From Maniola hyperantus (lineage: Eukaryota > Arthropoda > Insecta > Lepidoptera > Nymphalidae): 64,000 bases of DNA. Each line of letters begins with the position of its first letter. Positions within the stretch are counted from its first letter, which is position 1. This document shows positions 54,551-64,000 of this stretch, piece by piece. The notes below the pieces were generated by a model. The model was given only the letters and a program-made list of their open reading frames with translations. It did no database searches and was not told the DNA's origin. The stretch spans positions 14,224,557-14,288,556 of the forward strand of contig NC_048548.1 of assembly GCF_902806685.2 (NCBI RefSeq), given 5' to 3'. The position numbers were made by a program, and so were the translations under genes.

Positions 54551-55860
54551 CGATAGTTATAAAAGCTATCTCGCGGTACCATTAATTGCATGTAGCGTCT
54601 CACTCGGATGCTTGGAACCGTCAAGTATATTTGGAGCACGCATTCAGAAGCTGTCCGCAACTCCGCTTAGCGCAGAGCAACGTTGCTAGCGCAGGGATGG
54701 CTGAACGAAATTAATTTATCATATTTCCCACTGAGTTGTTATGCTATACCTAGAGGTGCAGCTTTCACATAATATCAGACGTTCTTATACAGGTACAGTC
54801 AGCAACAAAGCTAGGTTTGCACCCACCCGTTCAAGCGGACGGGTGCAAACCTAGCTCTATGTAGATACAGTCACTAACGACGGTGACTGTATCTACATAG
54901 ATATAAAAGCTATCTAGTTGTAATATGAATTGCATGATGCGCTACACCCGTATGGCTGGAACCCTCAAGTATATTATTTTGTAGCTTACATACAGAAGCT
55001 GTCCGCAACTCCGCTTAGCGCAGAGCAACGTTGCTAGCGCAGGGATGGCTGTACGAAATTAATTTATCATATTTCCCACTGAGTTGTTATGCTATACCTA
55101 GAGATGCTTTCACATAATATCAGGTGTTCTTATATAGGTATAGTTAACAACAAAGCTAGGTTTGCACCCACCCGTACAAGTCAATATGGACGGGTGCAAA
55201 CCTAGCTTTGTTAGTGACTGTACCTACATAGATATAAAAGCTATCTCGCGGTAATATTAATTGCATGAAGCGTCACACTCGGACGCCTGGAACCGTCAAG
55301 TATATTTAGAGCACGCATTCAGAAGCTGTCCGCAACTCCGCTTAGCGCAGAGCAACGTTTGCCAACGCAGGGATGGCTGAACGAAATTAATTTATCATAA
55401 TATTTCCCACTGAGTTGTTATGCTATACCTAGAGATGCTTTCACATAATATCAGACGTTCTTATACAGGTACAGTCAGCAACAAAGCTAGGTTTGCACCC
55501 GCTTGTACAAGCGACTATGGACGGGTACAAACCTAGCTTTGTTAGTGACTGTACCTACATAGATATAAAAGCTGTCTAGCGGTAATATTAATTGCATGTA
55601 GCTTCAGACTCGGATGCCTGGAACCGTCAAGTATATTTGGAGCACGCATTCAGAAGCTGTCCGCAACTCCGCTTAGCGCAGACCAACGTTTGCTAGCGCA
55701 GGAATGGCTGAACGAAATTAATTTATCATATTTCCCACTGAGTTTTTATGCTATACCTAGAGATGCTTTCACATAATATCAGGTGTTCTTATATAGGTAT
55801 AGTTAACAACAAAGCTAGGTTTGCACCCACCCGTACAAGTCAATATGGACGGGTGCATAG
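54551..55860. repeat. Satellite block, about 330-bp unit, four copies, each with a hairpin
   Basis: ataaaagctatct/gctgtct recurs near 54556, 54902, 55233 and 55563. Each unit has cgcattcagaagctgtccgc-type text and ends in an inverted repeat (aacaaagctaggtttgcacc ... gggtgcaaacctagctttgt) with arms up to about 33 bases. Confidence 0.85.
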
Positions 55861-55879
55861 ATCAGAGACAAATTATAAA

Positions 55880-55985
55880 TAATAAGTTCCCAAACTGCCT
55901 CCACCGGGAATCGAAGCAGGGACTTCCCACTTACGAGTATAAGACCACTTCACTCACCACTGCATCAGGGAGGTCGTCAAGTATC
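55880..55985 (-). repeat. SINE S3 head region
   Basis: tccaccgggaatcgaagcag and cactgcatcagggaggtcgt, the reverse of the tRNA-like head. Confidence 0.65.
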
Positions 55986-56224
55986 TCTAGTATATGATAT
56001 GACACCTCTCTGGTTTCCACTTAATTAAATTTATTAAATTGCTACGTTTTGAGGGTAGCGCTTTTTAAAATAACACGTGCGGCCTTTTGAATTACCGTGG
56101 ACATAATTTGAACTGGCATTAATTAGTGATGTTTTGAGTTATAATTTGCTCTTAACCAATTAGTTTTAAATTAGTTCATGTTTGATAGCCTGGTGATTAA
56201 CATGGTGGTTTGATGTGTATTCAT

Positions 56225-56536
56225 TCTAAATGTGATGGAATAAAAAAAACGCAAAAAAATATATAAAAAAATCCTATAATTTTGTAAAAGTTTACGATGT
56301 ATTGCAAATAAAACATCTGACTGACGCTAGAGGTCAAAGAACGCTACATAAAAAGGTCACTCGGAGTCAACGCCGCGTCCTAGGAAGGCCATTGACCCAA
56401 GTTTTGCACGCTATACATTGCGGGTTTGAAAAATACTAAATCACTAAAACTACAAAATGAGGCAAATGGTTTCGGATTGTGTTTAGTAGTATTACAATAA
56501 CGCTAAGTTTTTGCTAGCGTTCTGGTTACACCCTGT
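56225..56536. mobile_element. Family O element, left end lost
   Basis: acactttgc-type interior (gcaaataaaacatctgactg, cactcggagtcaacgccgcg) and right end gctagcgttctggttacacc. Confidence 0.65.
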
Positions 56537-56539
56537 CTG

Positions 56540-56685
56540 CAATGGCGTGCACAGGGTTTGAAGCCAAGGTAGGCATTAGTTAGGTAGAAACCTGTTTACT
56601 GGCAGGTCATAATGAAAAATATGCATTGAGCTATTACAACTGGGGTAAGCAGTGCATTAATGCCTCTATGACTTGCACGCCACTG
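56540..56685. mobile_element. Small hAT MITE, 146 bp
   Basis: Ends CAATGGCGTGCA and TGCACGCCACTG with exact 8-bp duplication cctgtctg (56532-56539, 56686-56693). It landed at the end of the family O element. Confidence 0.8.
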
Positions 56686-57049
56686 CCTGTCTGTGTGTGT
56701 TATATCCACATAATGTTACGGCCGGGAGCCAGTAATTAAGCCGTAGACAGGATAATAAGCCGCGCGTGTTAAATGGGGATTATATTTGTCAGTAGGTACA
56801 ATCAATTTGCATGGATTATGTACATGTAGATACACGCGGGGACGCTGGCTTGATACATCTCCATTTGCAATTCCTAGCTTGAGTATGTTGGGAGAGTTAG
56901 GTATGTTCGGAGTAGGTATATACCGACCCAAAACGATCAGGAAAAGTAATTTTAAAATATTTCTAAACATATTCGATAGGTAACATGTATGGTGAAATTT
57001 TAGTGGTTTTAGAGCCGTGGCCTTAGGTGGGGTTCTTACGCGTTTCACG

Positions 57050-58640
57050 GGGTTATTCCCGTTGAGTCACACCCCCGTGTGTAACACTGTGACACAAGGT
57101 ACCAAAAATTTCAAAACATTCCCGTTGAGTAACACTGTTACACAACGGGAATTTTTTGAACTTGTTGGCACCTTGTGTCACACCTACATAAATACATATT
57201 ATTGCGCGTGTATCAAGTATTAACTGATTGTGCACTTTTCCGGGATGTTATTTATTTATAAATCCAAGATGGCGGACATGATTTTTTTTTCAAAAAATTG
57301 ACATGGGTGTCGTTTTCAGGGTTTTCGAGGGTGCTGAATTTGATGATGACATTTATTCTGAAATCCAAGATGGCGGATATGTTTTTTTTTTCAAAAAATT
57401 GACATGGGTGTCGTTTTCAGGGTTTTCGAGGGTGCTGAATTTGATGATGACATTTATTCTGAAATCCAAGATGGCGGATATGAATTTTTTTTAAAAAAAT
57501 TTACATGGGTGTCGTTTTCAGGGTTTTCGAGGGTGCTGAATTTGATGATGACATTTATTCTGAAATCCAAGATGGCGGACATGAATTTTTTTTCAAAAAG
57601 TTGACATGGGTGTCGTTTTCAGGGTTTTCGAGGGTGGGAGGGTGAGGGTGGTTTGGGAGGGTGAAAACGACACCCATGTCAACTTTTTGAAAAAAAAAAT
57701 CATGTCCGCCATCTTGTATTTCAGAATAAATGTCATCATCAAATTCAGCACCCTCGAAAACCCTGAAAACGACACCCATGTGAATTTTTTGAAAAAAAAT
57801 TCATGTCCGCCATCTTGGATTTCAGAATAAATGTCATCATCAAATTCAGCACCCTCGAAAACCCTAAAAACGACACCCATGTCAATTTTTTGAAAAAAAA
57901 TTCATGTCCGCCATCTTGGATTTCAGAATAAATGTCATCATCAAATTCAGCACCCTCGAAAACCCTGAAAACGACACCCATGTCAACTTTTTGAAAAAAA
58001 AAATCATGTCCGCCATCTTGGATTTCAGAATAAATGTCATCATCAAATTCAGCACCCTCGAAAACCCTGAAAACGACACCCATGTCAACTTTTTGAAAAA
58101 AAAAATCATGTCCGCCATCTTGTATTTCAGAATAAATGTCATCATCAAATTCAGCACCCTCGAAAACCCTGAAAACGACACCCATGTGAATTTTTTGAAA
58201 AAAAATTCATGTCCGCCATCTTGGATTTCAGAATAAATGTCATCATCAAATTCAGCACCCTCAAAAACCCTAAAAACGACACCCATGTCAATTTTTTGAA
58301 AAAAAAATCATGTCCGCCATCTTGGATTTCAGAATAAATGTCATCATCAAATTCAGCACCCTCGAAAACCCTGAAAACGACACCCATGTCAATTTTTTGA
58401 AAAAAACATCATGTCCGCCATCTTGGATTTATAAATAAATAACATCCCGGAAAAGTGCACAATCAGTTAATACTTGATACACGCGCAATAATATGTATTT
58501 ATGTAGGTGTGACACAAGGTGCCAACAAGTTCAAAACATTTCCGTTGTGTAACAGTGTTACTCAACGGGAATGTTTTGAAATTTTGGGTACCTTGTGTCA
58601 CAGTGTTACACACGGGGGTGTGACTCAACGGGAATAACCC
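57050..58640. mobile_element. Giant foldback transposon with 101-bp tandem-repeat arms
   Basis: Outer ends GGGTTATTCCCG...CGGGAATAACCC with an exact 8-bp duplication gtttcacg (57042-57049, 58641-58648). Outer arms of about 210 bases are unique and inverted. Inner arms are 101-bp repeats: four on the left, eight inverted on the right. A G-rich 35-base spacer (57634-57663) lies at the hinge. No transposase. The 8-bp duplication suggests hAT-type or P-type mobilisation. Confidence 0.88.
57264..58430. repeat. 101-bp minisatellite in two opposite blocks
   Basis: ccaagatggcgg starts at 57264, 57365, 57466 and 57567. The complement ccgccatcttg appears near 57707, 57808, 57909, 58010, 58112, 58213, 58315 and 58416. 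Units are nearly identical. Long open frames through the block arise from the repeat and are not genes. Confidence 0.92.
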
Positions 58641-58654
58641 GTTTCACGCGGTAC

Positions 58655-58790
58655 TCGGGATGGACGGACGGACGGACGGATAGACGGACACCGCACCGCA
58701 GCGCACCGTAGTGCATCGCACTGCAGGGCATTGCACCGCACCGCATCGCACCGCAGCGCATCGCACCGCACGACAGTACATTGCAGCCGT
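58655..58790. repeat. Simple repeats (ggac)n and (gcaccgca)n
   Basis: ggacggacggacgg followed by cgcaccgcagcgcaccg-type degenerate repeats; a similar tract at 59298-59340. Confidence 0.85.
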
Positions 58791-58809
58791 AACATTATGT
58801 ACATGTTTT

Positions 58810-59156
58810 TGACGATCTCCCTGGCGCAGTGGTGAGCGCTGTGGTCTTAATAGTGGGAGGTCCCGGGTTCGATTCCTGGCAGGGGTTTGGAATTTTATAA
58901 TTTCTAAATTTCTGGTCTGGTCTGGTGGGAGGCTTCGGCCGTGGCTCGTTACCACCCTACCGGCAAAGCCGTGCCGCCAAGCGATTTAGCGTTCCGGTAC
59001 GATGCCGTGTAGAAACCAAAGGGGTATGGGTTCAATAAAAACTGCCATACCCCTTCCAGGTTAGTCCGCTATCATCTTAGGCTGCATCATCACTTACCAC
59101 CAGGTGAGATTGCAGTCAAGGGCTAACTTGTATCTGAATAAATAAAATAAATAAAA
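58810..59156 (+). repeat. tRNA-derived SINE S3, full-length reference copy
   Basis: Head gacgatctccctggcgcagt and B box ggttcgattcc, body ggtgggaggcttcggccgtg, tail acttgtatctgaataaataa plus A-rich end. A likely target duplication atgtacat lies before (about 58796) and after (59157). Confidence 0.85.
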
Positions 59157-59379
59157 ATGTACATACACGCGGGGAAGCTGGCTTGATACATCTCCATTTG
59201 CAATTCCTAGCTTGAGTATGTTGGTTTACCTCGTTAGTCAAGTTGTTAGCATGTTTGACTGCAGATGAGGTGGTTCTGGGTTTGATTACCAGTCAGGTCC
59301 GCACCGCACCGCACTGCACCGCAGCGCACCGAACCGTATCCGTCCAATAGTATAAAAATAACACTTTTAATTTATTATT

Positions 59380-59560
59380 ATTGTCATGGCGGCCCTTTTA
59401 AAAATTTTGGTATAGCATAGCGGCGGCAATAGATCATATAAGTACTTACGCTTCACGAGATCCAGCCCGCTGACAGACGGACGGGCAGAGTACGGGCAGC
59501 GGAGGCTTATTAATAGGGTTCCGTTAGCACCCTTCGGGTCCGGAACCCTGAAAATAGCAT
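59380..59560 (-). repeat. Family H-related repeat
   Basis: ccctgaaaatagcatctcca next to ggttccgttagcacccttcg, and a reversed ctggatctcgtgaagcgtaa block. Confidence 0.5.
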
Positions 59561-59997
59561 CTCCATACAATTTTGGCCCATATAGATATGGCTCTAAAAA
59601 CACTACAATTTCACCGTGAATAAAATGTAGAAGTGCAACTTAGTGCAAGTTAGATCTTAGAATATCCAACCAGCGAATATTATCTCCACCTATTTCATGT
59701 GTTTATAATATGCCCACTATTGGAACGTATCATAAATTTAAAGGCATTCAAAGTGCAAAAGAGTCGGATATTCGTGAAAGGTTGCCAAGCTGCGGCCGCG
59801 AGCGGCTTAGGCTGCATGCCCACCGGCCGACACTAGAATTGTTTAAATTAAATAATTATCCATTATCATTTCATAAATGTAAAAAGTTCTTATTGAGTGG
59901 TTGCATGAATTAAACTATTATGAAACGGAAGATTTGATGCAACAAGTGTTCATATAATAATAGGTAAGTATACTCACTGACTTGTGTGCTCAAAACT

Positions 59998-60090
59998 TCA
60001 CATTTTCACACACACATGCATGCACACGTTTACAAATACATACTCTCTCACACACACACTATACTACACACACACACACACATCTACATA

Positions 60091-60140
<50 letters not shown>

Positions 60141-60165
60141 TGTATATACACACCTCGTATATTCG
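59998..60165. repeat. Compound microsatellite (CA)n(CT)n(CA)n
   Basis: Several cacaca tracts around a long ctctct tract. Confidence 0.95.
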
Positions 60166-60324
60166 ATTTGCTTAAAGCTTGTTTATTTTGAAGAGTACAA
60201 TTTTTTATTTTTTTAAATTGAAAATATTACAATAAAACTTAAAGCTAGCCTTATCTAATTTCAGCCAGCAGGATAGTCAGGCTGAGCCGCTGCGCTAAAA
60301 ATGAGTAAGCCCTTCTATCACCAT

Positions 60325-60480
60325 ATGAGGGTATCAATTGCAGTGAAGTGCCTCATATTTTTTTTAGAACTAAGACACCATGACCCCAGGGTCTCCACGG
60401 CAAACGGAACAAAAATGTAACTTTCGATAAGAGAGGCATACTTGCGCTTGCCGTTTTCAGCCATTTGTGCTGCGGCTCCC
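60325..60480 (-). pseudogene. LINE RT fragment, antisense
   Basis: Minus strand reads AAAQMAENGKRKYASLIESY then IFVPFAVETLGSW, a pattern seen near the end of insect non-LTR reverse transcriptase proteins (xAENxKxxKYxxLIxxYIFVPxxVETLGxW). The frame ends at a stop near 60325. Confidence 0.65.
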
Positions 60481-60787
60481 GGTCTTAGTCAGTCAGTCGG
60501 TTATCAGCGTCAATCCATCGGTTTGTCTTATGAAGTTCGCTATATTGTGCACGGTGGACTGCCGCCCTAACAAGGCCCGCGGGGAATCGAGTGCCGACTG
60601 CGTTTTATGCGAGCGCCGAGCCAAAAAACGGAGAATTTATCGAGTGCCTCAAACCACTGTACTACAATATTTCACCTATTTATTTTTCTACAAAAAACGT
60701 AGCAAAAAGCGGTTGTTTTATCACCTATAGTGTCACATAAAAATATTAGTTTACAATGCAGGGTAACCGCAATCTCAAACAACATAA

Positions 60788-61150
60788 TACAGGGTGTAGC
60801 CAGAACGCTAGCAAAAACTTGGCGTTATTGTTATACTACCTAAACACAATCCGAGACCAATAACCATTTGCCTCATTTTGTAATTTTAGTGATTTAGTAT
60901 TTTTCAAACCCGCAATGTATAGCGTGTAAAAGTCGGGTCAATGCCCCACCTACAACGCGGCATTGACTCGGAGTCACCTACTTACCCAACGTTTGTTGAC
61001 CTTTAGCGTCAGTCAGATGTTTTATTTGCAATATATCGTGAACTTTTATAAAATATATGATTTTTTAAATATAATTTTTTCGCGTTTTTTGTGGTATCTT
61101 ATCAGTAATCATCAGTACTTTCATCTGTCTTCGTTTTTGGCAGGCTTCTG
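60788..61150. mobile_element. Family O element, reverse orientation
   Basis: cagggtgtagccagaacgct end, gacctttagcgtcagtcaga interior, decayed far end near gtttttggcaggcttctgg. Confidence 0.65.
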
Positions 61151-61184
61151 GTCCTTCAATTGATTTCGCATGGGTAAAGACCTG

Positions 61185-61351
61185 CCCCCCAATTGTGTAA
61201 GAATAACCATTTCATGGCTATCGCAATCGTCAAGATATTCTGCCCTTTGATTGGTTGATTCGCTGTTTACATTTTTTCACAGCCAATCAAAGGGCAGAAT
61301 TCTTGACGATTGCGATAGCCATGAAATGGTTATTCTTACACAATTGGGGGG
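61185..61351. mobile_element. Near-perfect 167-bp palindromic MITE
   Basis: CCCCCCAATTGTGTAAGAAT ... ATTCTTACACAATTGGGGGG, arms about 70 bases, flanked by ctg on both sides (61182-61184, 61352-61354). It is inserted in a family B repeat whose text (gacctg / ctggagagtgacacagg) gives the empty site. Confidence 0.85.
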
Positions 61352-61809
61352 CTGGAGAGTGACACAGGCTACTTTTTATCCCGGAAAAAGATTTCCAACG
61401 GAATTTTTAAAAACCTAAATCCACGCGGTCAAAGTCACGGGCATCAGCTAGTAGCTAAATAATTCTATCAAAAATAAATTTCCAAGCAACGTGAATATAG
61501 CGCATAAAATTCCGGAAAATGAAGAAAAGTCGCTTGATTTTTTATAACTTCGTTATATTTATGCCCCGTCTTATTTTCATGTTTTAATATTTGGAAGGTT
61601 TTGCCTACAAAATGATCGGCTCCTGGCCGATGGGGTGCTGAGACTGAGATGAAATTTAATCTTAAATTAAGTGAGAAAAACGGGATTGGGGCGTACATAA
61701 GCCTGTATTTTTAAATTGGTTATATTTTAGGACTAGCTAGCTAGATGATGCCCACGGCTTCGTCTGCTTAGACTTAAGTTTTTAATAACAGGTAATTTTA
61801 AAGTTTAAG

Positions 61810-61935
61810 TATCCATCTACCAATCCGCACATGACCAGCGTGGTAGACTATGGCTGAAACCCTTCTCACTCTGAGAGGAGACCCGTGTTCTGTAGTGAGC
61901 CGGCGATGGGTTGATCATGATGATGATGAATTATC
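61810..61935 (+). repeat. SINE S1, 5' truncated
   Basis: accaatccgcacatgaccag to gagccggcgatgggttgatc. Confidence 0.7.
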
Positions 61936-61959
61936 ATATTATTTTGTCACTACCCATGA

Positions 61960-62175
61960 TGTAATAAATGCGAAAGTGTGTTTGTTTGTTGTTTTATTGG
62001 TTTGTTGATTTGTCCTTCAATCATGCTGCAGTGGAGCAACAGATTGACTTGATTTTGTACATGGATAATGGATATAGTTAAAGTACCATAAGCAATTTTT
62101 TATCCCGCAAAATCAAAGAGTTCCCAAGGGATTTTTAAAAACTATATCCATGCGGACGAAGTCGATTGATTTGTC
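61960..62175 (-). repeat. Family B repeat
   Basis: aataaatgcgaaagtgtgtt to ccatgcggacgaagtcg. Confidence 0.65.
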
Positions 62176-62199
62176 AGTCATTCAGGGATCAGCTAGAAA

Positions 62200-63140
62200 T
62201 AATAATATAATCAGTAGCTATGAGGAAATATACTAAACCGTAAAGAAAATAAACCTTTCGGAAATCGGGTGAAAACTTGTAAACGAAGTCACGAAGTGAT
62301 ATCAACAAGAAGGCAACGAATTTACGATAAAATGCTAAGGAAACTGCAGTCTCAAGTTTTACAACCCTCTAGTTTACCCCTTCCCCTCCACTTTCCACCC
62401 TTACTCCTAAGCTGAAACGTATTTCGTAATTTAGTAGCCATTCTAAATTCTGTCTGTTAGGTCGTATCGTAACAGTATCTAAACTATGTTCTTAGTATCT
62501 ATTCACTTTATTCGACATGTTTGAAAGAAAGTCTAATTAAAATGTATTCTGTTACTCGCTAATGCCCAAAAAGATGCAACGCAAACCGCAGACGAGGGCT
62601 TTTTGAAAGCTTTTTAAACTACTTGTTCATATTTTGAGATTCCAGTCGATACGATAATAAAAAATTCAGAGACCCCCCACTTTTTGGATGTAACGTCCAT
62701 CATAATAATCGTTGATTTTGATGTTAGTATAAAAAACATCCTTTGTCACCCGGACCATAACGACGAATATCTCATTCATCAAAATTTGCTCCAGTAGATT
62801 GGGCACTACGGTGGAACATACTTAAATACAAACATTTATATACATAAACTGTATTATATATTAGATTAAAAAGGTTTTATTCAAATATCTAAACTTTTAC
62901 GAAGTGCTTTCAAATTGTGTACCTAAGAGTAAATAACAATCTAGGCAATCTAAATTGATTTTCCTGGATTTTTCTCTTGAAATAATTTTTGAATACAATA
63001 TGGGACTTAGCCAGGACCAAGCCTGAATAGGGCTTATCAAAACCTTTCTTCCAGTCGGACTGACTTTAAGTCATAACGCCCGATTCACATGATTCCAGTA
63101 GCATTTTAGGTCACCACTGGAATATTAGTAGAATCATTTC
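62200..63140. other. Spacer, no gene seen
   Basis: AT-rich; no coding remnant, inverted repeat or known element recognised. Confidence 0.35.
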
Positions 63141-63324
63141 AATAGCGGTTTTATTATAAATGCAAAAGTGTGTTTGTTTACTGGTTTGTCCTTCAAACTT
63201 AAACTACTCCTACTATTAAGTGATGAACAGAATGCGATAAATGGAGGTTATGGCGCTCAGCAATGAAGAATACAATGCATTACCTAGTCTTCGTTAAGAA
63301 TAGCTGCCGTTGCCGTAATCTATT

Positions 63325-63530
63325 AAAAGGAAAAGCTGACTGACTGACTTACTGCAGTCAGTGAGATATCTCGATCCGTCGCTCACACTACTGGACGGAT
63401 CGGGCTGGAATTTGGCATGCAAATAGCTTTTATGACGTATACAATATCCGCTAAGAGAGGATTTTTGAAAATACAACCCTTAGGTAAAATAAGGGTTTGA
63501 AATAGGCGTAGTCTACAAAGGAATAAGCTA
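63325..63530 (-). repeat. Family A repeat, diverged
   Basis: aaaaggaaaagctgactgac and ggacggatcgggctggaatt, decayed toward gtagtctacaaaggaataag. Confidence 0.65.
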
Positions 63531-63544
63531 ATAGCCTAAAAACC

Positions 63545-63720
63545 TCATTGGCTCATTAGTTAAAGGAGCGGACTGAAATTTGAGAGGTTGCCGGTTCAAA
63601 TCCCACCCGTTGCCCTATTGTTGTACCTTCTCCTAGCACAAGCTTAACGCTTAGTTGGAGGGGAAAGGGGAATAATAGTCATCATGATGAACTTGGCTAA
63701 TATTCTTTAAAAAAATATGG
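63545..63720 (+). repeat. SINE S2, full orientation-plus copy
   Basis: attggctcattagttaaagg head, ccggttcaaatcccacccgt (B box), ccttctcctagcacaagctt and ggctaatattctttaaaaaa tail. Confidence 0.75.
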
Positions 63721-64000
63721 ATCCAGCAACTAGAATAATGTGAGTCAGCCATTAAGCTAGCGAATTTGTTCATAAAAGACATAAATCCTATTTCTCGCGC
63801 AAGATATCTTTGGATTTACGATTCACATTCATATTAACGTGATAGCGTACAGAATATGGCTACACTCTATTATCCCAAAATGCTTAGAACACGTTTTCTT
63901 TTAATATTTTCTTTTTTATTCCCTTTGGGCAGATTCAAAGACGGCTTGAGTTGAATCTTCATATTTTTATCTTTTAAATAACTTTTAGCTCTCATTCTGT

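Noticed and set aside
57303..58387. Overlapping frames of 63-146 codons reading MGVVFRVFEGAEFDDD repeatedly on both strands
   Set aside because: They are produced by the 101-bp repeat, whose length is not a multiple of three and which is open in two frames; no start context or homologue.
58820..58890. Possible tRNA gene (ggcgcagtggtgagcgctgt, ggttcgattcc)
   Set aside because: Part of SINE S3, present in seven other partial copies with the same body.
59982..60216. Frames rich in His/Thr/Ser/Leu repeats
   Set aside because: Compound (CA)n/(CT)n microsatellite.
60467..60730. 87-codon plus-strand frame with several Cys and basic residues
   Set aside because: It overlaps the antisense LINE fragment edge and has no homologue I can recognise; no splice or promoter context.

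Overview
This is a eukaryotic, almost certainly lepidopteran (moth or butterfly), nuclear window. The evidence is split genes with GT/AG introns, several tRNA-derived SINE families, many short interspersed repeats sharing a 'cgcgacttcgtccgcgtgga' head, LINE remnants, and a very high density of MITE, hAT and foldback elements. There are no bacterial-type operons, rRNA genes or CRISPR arrays. One assembly gap of 200 Ns lies at 37184-37383.

Region 1 (1-27000) carries the only host genes I can support: three paralogous proton-linked monocarboxylate transporter genes (SLC16/MCT family). MCT-A is on the plus strand and looks complete (exons 94-148, 638-2187, 2551-2784, 3219-3501, 4630-4889). MCT-B (exons 19128-17987, 17180-16941, 16567-16288, 15099-14936) and MCT-C (26996-25717, 25053-24826, 24120-23838, 23068-22932) are tandem on the minus strand, and their short first coding exons were not found. 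Intron phases are identical in all three genes. The intron after exon 4 in each gene holds a decayed fragment resembling exon 4. MCT-C also holds a decayed exon-3 fragment split by a transposon. MCT-B has lost the conserved first-helix signature that MCT-A and MCT-C keep. The introns and spacers are full of dated insertions: two solo LTRs, several hAT elements with exact 8-bp target duplications, and a nested stack at 6970-8333.

Region 2 (27000-36000) has no supportable host gene. It holds LINE/SINE remnants, a 178-bp tandem pair and a near-identical 616-bp tandem duplication at 28411-29622.

Region 3 (36142-39998) is the main mobile-element find. It has inverted repeats of about 160 bp, an exact 6-bp target duplication (gacagt) and an A32/FtsK-type packaging ATPase gene next to the left repeat. 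This fits a Polinton/Maverick (adintovirus-like) integrated element. It sits inside a 5'-truncated LINE that has its own poly(A) tail and 14-bp target duplication. The interior is interrupted by the assembly gap and by SINE insertions.

Region 4 (40000-64000) is repeat-rich and gene-poor. It has a 554-bp foldback at 40381, a triplicated coding-like unit at 46412-47310, a 283-288 bp tandem duplication at 49560-50205, and a 330-bp satellite with an internal hairpin at 54551-55860. The most striking item is a 1.6-kb foldback transposon at 57050-58640 whose arms are 101-bp tandem repeats, each carrying an AAGATGGCGG-type motif. SINEs, microsatellites and LINE fragments fill the rest.

All identifications were read directly from sequence. 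Family names for repeats are descriptive unless a class is supported by termini and target duplications.
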